DNA of 64,000 nt from Haloplanus ruber (GTDB lineage Archaea > Halobacteriota > Halobacteria > Halobacteriales > Haloferacaceae). Position numbers and translations under genes: made by a program. Positions 60,673 to 64,000 of this stretch are shown here, piece after piece. The notes below the pieces were generated by a model, which made no database searches, was not told where the DNA came from, and saw only the letters and a program-made list of their open reading frames with translations. The stretch spans positions 186,001 through 250,000 of the forward strand of contig NZ_JANHDK010000001.1 of the NCBI RefSeq assembly GCF_024494725.1, in the 5' to 3' direction. Position 1 is the first letter of the stretch; each line of letters opens with the position of its first letter.

Positions 60673-62771
60673 TCGCACATCTCCTCCCGCTGGTCGTGGT
60701 CGTCGTCCTCGCCCTGCCGGTCCTCCTCTCGCCGGTGAGTCGTCGGGCGGACCTGCTCGTCTCCCGACTGGCGGTGCCCCTCTTCGGCGACTACGTGGGC
60801 CGGAGTCCTCGGCGGTCTTGGCAACTGTCGCGGTTGCGCGCCACCCACGTTGGCACCACCCATCGGGTGTTCGCCTCGCGGACGCTGCTCGTCAGCGGCC
60901 TCGCGGGCGTCGTGGGCGCCATCCTCGGTGTCTACGCCGCCGTCTGGCTGGTCGATCTCTTCTCGATCAGCCGCGCGGTCATCTTTGCGGTCGTCCCGGG
61001 ACCGCTCTCCTTTCTCGCCGGCCTGACGCGACTCCAGGATCTGACCCTTCTTGGCCTGTTCGTCCTCTTTCTCTTCTTCGGAGCGACCCTCGGGTCGGCC
61101 CTGGCTCTCGGCACGTACTGGGCCCGGTGGACGTATCTCGATCAGTTGGCGAACGCACGGGCCAGCGAGATTGAGGCGACGCTCCCCCGGACCATCGCCT
61201 TCGTCTACGCGCTCTCACGGAGCGGGATGCCCTTCCCCGCGGTCCTAGATACCCTCGCCCGCAACGACGACATCTACGGCGAGGCCGCCCGTGAGGTTGG
61301 GGTCGCAGTTCGCGATATGAACGCCTTCTCGACGGACATCCTGACGGCGCTGCGGCACACGGCCGACCGGACGCCAAGCGAGGGATTAGAGGAGTTCGTC
61401 GACAATCTCGCGAGCGTCCTCGGGAGCGGCCGAAACCTCTCCTCGTTCCTCCGCGAGCAGTACGAGCGGTACCAAGAGGAAGCCGAATCCCAACAAGAGC
61501 AGTATCTCGAACTCGTCTCGACGCTCGCGGAGGTGTACGTGACCGTCCTGGTCGCCGGCCCGCTGTTCCTGATCACCGTCCTCGTCGTCATCGGCCTCGT
61601 CATCGAGGACACGCTCACGGTCGTCCGCATCGTCGGCTACGCCGGTATCCCGCTGGCCTCCGCGGCCTTCGTCGTCTACATCGATAGCCTCACCCAACAC
61701 GACACGGCGCTGACGAACGTCCGCCACGACGTCGCCAGCGTCGGCACCCGCGACGGCGCGACGACCGATTCGGCTCGCTCCGACGGCGGGGTGGGACTCG
61801 GCACGGCCGTCACCGACGGTCAGCGGCGCAACGCCGAACGCCTCGCGGCCTACGACAGCCTGCGGGCGTTCCGTGACTGGCTCCGCGACCCGATCCGGGG
61901 GGTCCTCGAACGCCCGTGGATCAGTCTCGTGGTGACTCTCCCGCTCGGCGTCGGCTGGGTGCTGTTTCGCTCGGTCCCGATCCCTCTCGGTCCCTCGGCA
62001 CTCGGGGTGCTCGATCACCCCGTCATCGAAGCCTCGGTGTTCGCCATGGCCGTCTTCGCGGCGCTTCACGAGACGCACAAACGCCGTATCCGGCGACTCG
62101 AACGGGCGGTCCCGGACTTCCTCGACCGCCTGGCGAGTGTCAACGAGGCGGGCATGACCGTCGTCGAGAGCATCGAACGCGTCGCTGGCACCGACCTCGG
62201 CGGCCTCGAAGACGAGGTGGAGCGCACCTGGCGGGACATCCACTGGGGGGCCGACGCCGGCGACGCACTCCGCCGACTCGCCATCCGGACCCGCACCCGG
62301 ATGGTCTCACAGGCGGTCACCCTCATCACGAACGCGATGGACGCCAGCGGCGACATCGCGCCCGTCCTCCGCATTGCCGCCGACGAGGCCCAGGCGACGC
62401 GGCGCCTCCGCCGCGAGCGTCAACAGGAGATGCTCACCTACATCCTCGTCATCTACATCTCGGTGCTCGTCTTCCTCGGCATCATCGCCGCGCTGACCGT
62501 CGCCTTCATCCCCGCAGTTCAGGAGGCAGCGGGCACCACGGCAGCCACGCCCGCGAACGCCCCCAACGTGGGGGTGACAGGTGCCTTCGCCGGCACCGAG
62601 GTGAACACCGGTGCGTACGAACTCGTCTTCTTCCACATCTCCGCCGTCCAGGCGGTCTGTTCGGGGCTGATCGCCGGGCAACTCGCCGAGGGTGGAATCG
62701 CGGACGGCGTGAAACACGCGGCCGGGCTACTCGGCCTGACGTATCTCGTGTTCGCGCTCGTGTTGCTCTAA
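60669..62771 (+). CDS. pilC: PilC/TadC-type secretion membrane protein (two T2SF domains)
   Basis: A 700-residue membrane protein with two type II secretion F-like domains (about residues 160-340 and 460-620) and around nine hydrophobic helices, the standard partner of PilB-type ATPases in archaeal pili. Landmarks are ARASEIEATLPRTIAFVYALSRSGMPFPAVLDTLA in domain one and VPDFLDRLASVNEAGMTVVESI in domain two. GTG start at 60669 overlaps the ATPase stop (GTGA). The C-terminus ends in membrane segments. Confidence 0.92.
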   Translation: MIAHLLPLVVVVVLALPVLLSPVSRRADLLVSRLAVPLFGDYVGRSPRRSWQLSRLRATHVGTTHRVFASRTLLVSGLAGVVGAILGVYAAVWLVDLFSISRAVIFAVVPGPLSFLAGLTRLQDLTLLGLFVLFLFFGATLGSALALGTYWARWTYLDQLANARASEIEATLPRTIAFVYALSRSGMPFPAVLDTLARNDDIYGEAAREVGVAVRDMNAFSTDILTALRHTADRTPSEGLEEFVDNLASVLGSGRNLSSFLREQYERYQEEAESQQEQYLELVSTLAEVYVTVLVAGPLFLITVLVVIGLVIEDTLTVVRIVGYAGIPLASAAFVVYIDSLTQHDTALTNVRHDVASVGTRDGATTDSARSDGGVGLGTAVTDGQRRNAERLAAYDSLRAFRDWLRDPIRGVLERPWISLVVTLPLGVGWVLFRSVPIPLGPSALGVLDHPVIEASVFAMAVFAALHETHKRRIRRLERAVPDFLDRLASVNEAGMTVVESIERVAGTDLGGLEDEVERTWRDIHWGADAGDALRRLAIRTRTRMVSQAVTLITNAMDASGDIAPVLRIAADEAQATRRLRRERQQEMLTYILVIYISVLVFLGIIAALTVAFIPAVQEAAGTTAATPANAPNVGVTGAFAGTEVNTGAYELVFFHISAVQAVCSGLIAGQLAEGGIADGVKHAAGLLGLTYLVFALVLL

Positions 62772-62803
62772 GGGCTTATCCGCATCCAGGTCGAGAGACG
62801 GTC

Positions 62804-63442
62804 ATGGACGCCCCGGAGCCACGTCACACGTACGACCGCATCGCGGAACATTTCGCCGTGACGCGCGAACATCCGTGGCCGGAGGTCGAATCCTTCGTCG
62901 CCGACGCGGCCCCCGTCGCGCTGGCGTTCGACCTCGGCTGCGGGAACGCCCGCCACGCGGAGGTGCTCACCGACGTCGCCGACCGCGTCCTCGGACTCGA
63001 CGCCAGCCGCGGCCTCCTGCGGACCGCTCAGGACCGCCGAGCGGAGCGCGGATTCGGGGTCGACCTGCTCCACGGAGACGCGGCGAACCTCCCGATTCGT
63101 CCTGGACAGGTTGGTCTCGCCGTCTACGTCGCGACGCTCCACCACCTCCGCCCGCGAGAGCGGCGGATCGAGAGCCTTGACGAACTCGCCCGGGTCCTCG
63201 CACCAGGCGGTCGGGCTCTCGTCGGCGTCTGGAGCACGACCCACGACCGTTTCGACGCGACAACCGGCTTCGATACGACTGTCGACTGGACGCTCCCCGA
63301 CGGCGAGACGCTCCCTCGGTACTACCACATCTACGACCCCACCGAGTTCGACGAGGATCTGGCCGCGAGCGAGCTCACTTCCTTCGACCGCTTTCAGTCG
63401 AGTGGCAACTGCTACGCCGTCGTTGGCCCCGCGTCGGGCTGA
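62804..63442 (+). CDS. Trm9/ABH8-like SAM-dependent methyltransferase
   Basis: A 212-residue class I methyltransferase. The start TYDRIAEHFAVTREHPWPEVESFV, the SAM motif LAFDLGCGNARHAEV and the downstream YVATLHHLRPRERR plus LARVLAPGGRALVGVW match the Trm9/ABH8 family that completes carbonylmethyluridine modification of the tRNA wobble base. The C-terminal YYHIYDPTEF is also family-like. The ATG at 62804 begins 33 bp after pilC. Substrate assignment is by similarity only. Confidence 0.87.
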   Translation: MDAPEPRHTYDRIAEHFAVTREHPWPEVESFVADAAPVALAFDLGCGNARHAEVLTDVADRVLGLDASRGLLRTAQDRRAERGFGVDLLHGDAANLPIRPGQVGLAVYVATLHHLRPRERRIESLDELARVLAPGGRALVGVWSTTHDRFDATTGFDTTVDWTLPDGETLPRYYHIYDPTEFDEDLAASELTSFDRFQSSGNCYAVVGPASG

Positions 63443-63508
63443 CCGGTCGGGACGGGTGCGCGCACAGACGTGATGGACTTAACCCCTCGGCGTCGATACT
63501 AGAGATCG

Positions 63509-64000
63509 ATGAGCGACACGCACGACTACGACGTCGCCGTCGTCGGTGGGGGACCGGCCGGCCTGACTGCCGCGCTCTACGCGACCCGTCTCGGGCTGGA
63601 CACCGTCCTCGTGGACCGCGGTGGCGGCCGTGCGGCCATGATGCAGGATACGCACAACGTCATCGGCGTCACCGAGGACGTCTCCGGCGGTGAGTTCCTC
63701 CAGACGGCGCGCGAACAGGTGCAAGCCTACGGTGCGACTTTCCACCGCGGGTTCGTCTCGGGAATCGACCGCCGCGACGACGACCGGACCTTCGCCCTCG
63801 AAACCGACGACGCGGTGATCGGTGTCGACCGGGTGGTCCTCGCCACCGGCTTCTCCGACGTCAGACCCGATCCCCCGCTGCCCCGGACGGGACGAGGGCT
63901 TCACTACTGTCTGCACTGTGACGCCTACATGTTCGTCGACGAGTCGGTGTACGTGATGGGTCACGGCGACAGCGCCGCCTACGTCGCCATGATCATGCTC
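63509..64000 (+). CDS. Thioredoxin-reductase-like flavoprotein, 5' part
   Basis: The first 164 codons are inside the window; the gene continues past the right edge. It has an FAD-binding fold (VAVVGGGPAGLTAALYATRLG) and a redox pair HYCLHCDAY with C134 and C137, in the position of the CxxC of thioredoxin reductases. The NAD(P)H-binding domain begins at VYVMGHGDSAA and is incomplete. Could be a thioredoxin reductase or a related FAD oxidoreductase; the CLHC in place of CATC leaves the exact subgroup open. Confidence 0.85.
   Translation, partial: MSDTHDYDVAVVGGGPAGLTAALYATRLGLDTVLVDRGGGRAAMMQDTHNVIGVTEDVSGGEFLQTAREQVQAYGATFHRGFVSGIDRRDDDRTFALETDDAVIGVDRVVLATGFSDVRPDPPLPRTGRGLHYCLHCDAYMFVDESVYVMGHGDSAAYVAMIML

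Noticed and set aside
61916-62803. Long N-terminal extension of the Trm9-like methyltransferase
   Set aside because: It overlaps pilC in another frame and is Arg/His-rich; the conserved start is the ATG at 62804.

Overview
The window is chromosomal DNA from a halophilic archaeon (class Halobacteria). The evidence is high GC, very acidic proteins, short leaders with TATA boxes about 25-30 nt upstream of start codons, an archaeal TFB, a HalX response regulator, KaiC-like RecA-fold ATPases, AglB-type N-glycosylation and many small families known only from haloarchaea. I cannot name the genus; order Haloferacales is a guess. I see no rRNA, tRNA, CRISPR array or intact insertion sequence.

Layout. 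1-448: 5' part of a gene (minus strand) made of 13-residue tandem repeats, running off the left edge. 617-6116: HalX regulator, IMP dehydrogenase, a MacB-like ABC exporter pair, a Usp protein, a ribbon-helix-helix mini-protein and a DUF555 protein. 6271-12580: a wHTH membrane protein; a minus-strand redox operon (2Fe-2S ferredoxin, ferritin-like protein, DUF3179 Tat lipoprotein, membrane protein with a Cys-Cys motif); an orphan LysW carrier; a DUF4242 protein; a RecA-like protein; and TFB. 12577-22782: Agl23-like membrane protein, a sugar-phosphate mutase, geranylgeranyl reductase, M20 amidohydrolase, NhaC antiporter, an S10 paralogue, a Nudix hydrolase, a PD-(D/E)XK-like DUF5787 protein and a DUF5797 regulator.

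22856-34721: divergent CopA/CopZ copper genes around a perfect palindrome, enoyl-CoA hydratase, MFS transporter, BFN-domain protein, thioesterase, a double KaiC-like ATPase divergent from a LOV-domain histidine kinase, a small operon behind an iron-box-like palindrome, and an arylsulfotransferase-like protein. 34823-43539: IleRS, UDP-glucose dehydrogenase, GlpA-like oxidoreductase, phosphoglycolate phosphatase, a HEWD protein, a methyltransferase and a DUF368 transporter.

43546-55830 is the glycan region. AglB is followed in the same direction by DUF368 and faces a family-2 glycosyltransferase. Next comes an AT-rich island holding an intact, tightly overlapping cassette (glycosyltransferase, two sulfatase-fold proteins, flippase). 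Around the cassette lie relics of an epimerase, a family-2 glycosyltransferase, a flippase and a family-4 glycosyltransferase. It looks like a surface-glycan locus whose gene content has been replaced. 55954-64000 returns to core sequence: Fe-S photolyase, cold-shock protein, AhpD-fold protein, YdjM-like membrane protein, a PilB/PilC-type secretion pair, a Trm9-like methyltransferase and a thioredoxin-reductase-like protein cut by the right edge.

The main themes are envelope glycosylation (Agl23, sugar-phosphate mutase, UDP-glucose dehydrogenase, AglB, DUF368, glycosyltransferases, flippase), light sensing and repair (LOV kinase, KaiC-like ATPase, photolyase) and metal or redox handling (copper genes, iron-box operon, ferredoxin operon). 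Most long reading frames opposite real genes are artefacts of high GC and were left out.
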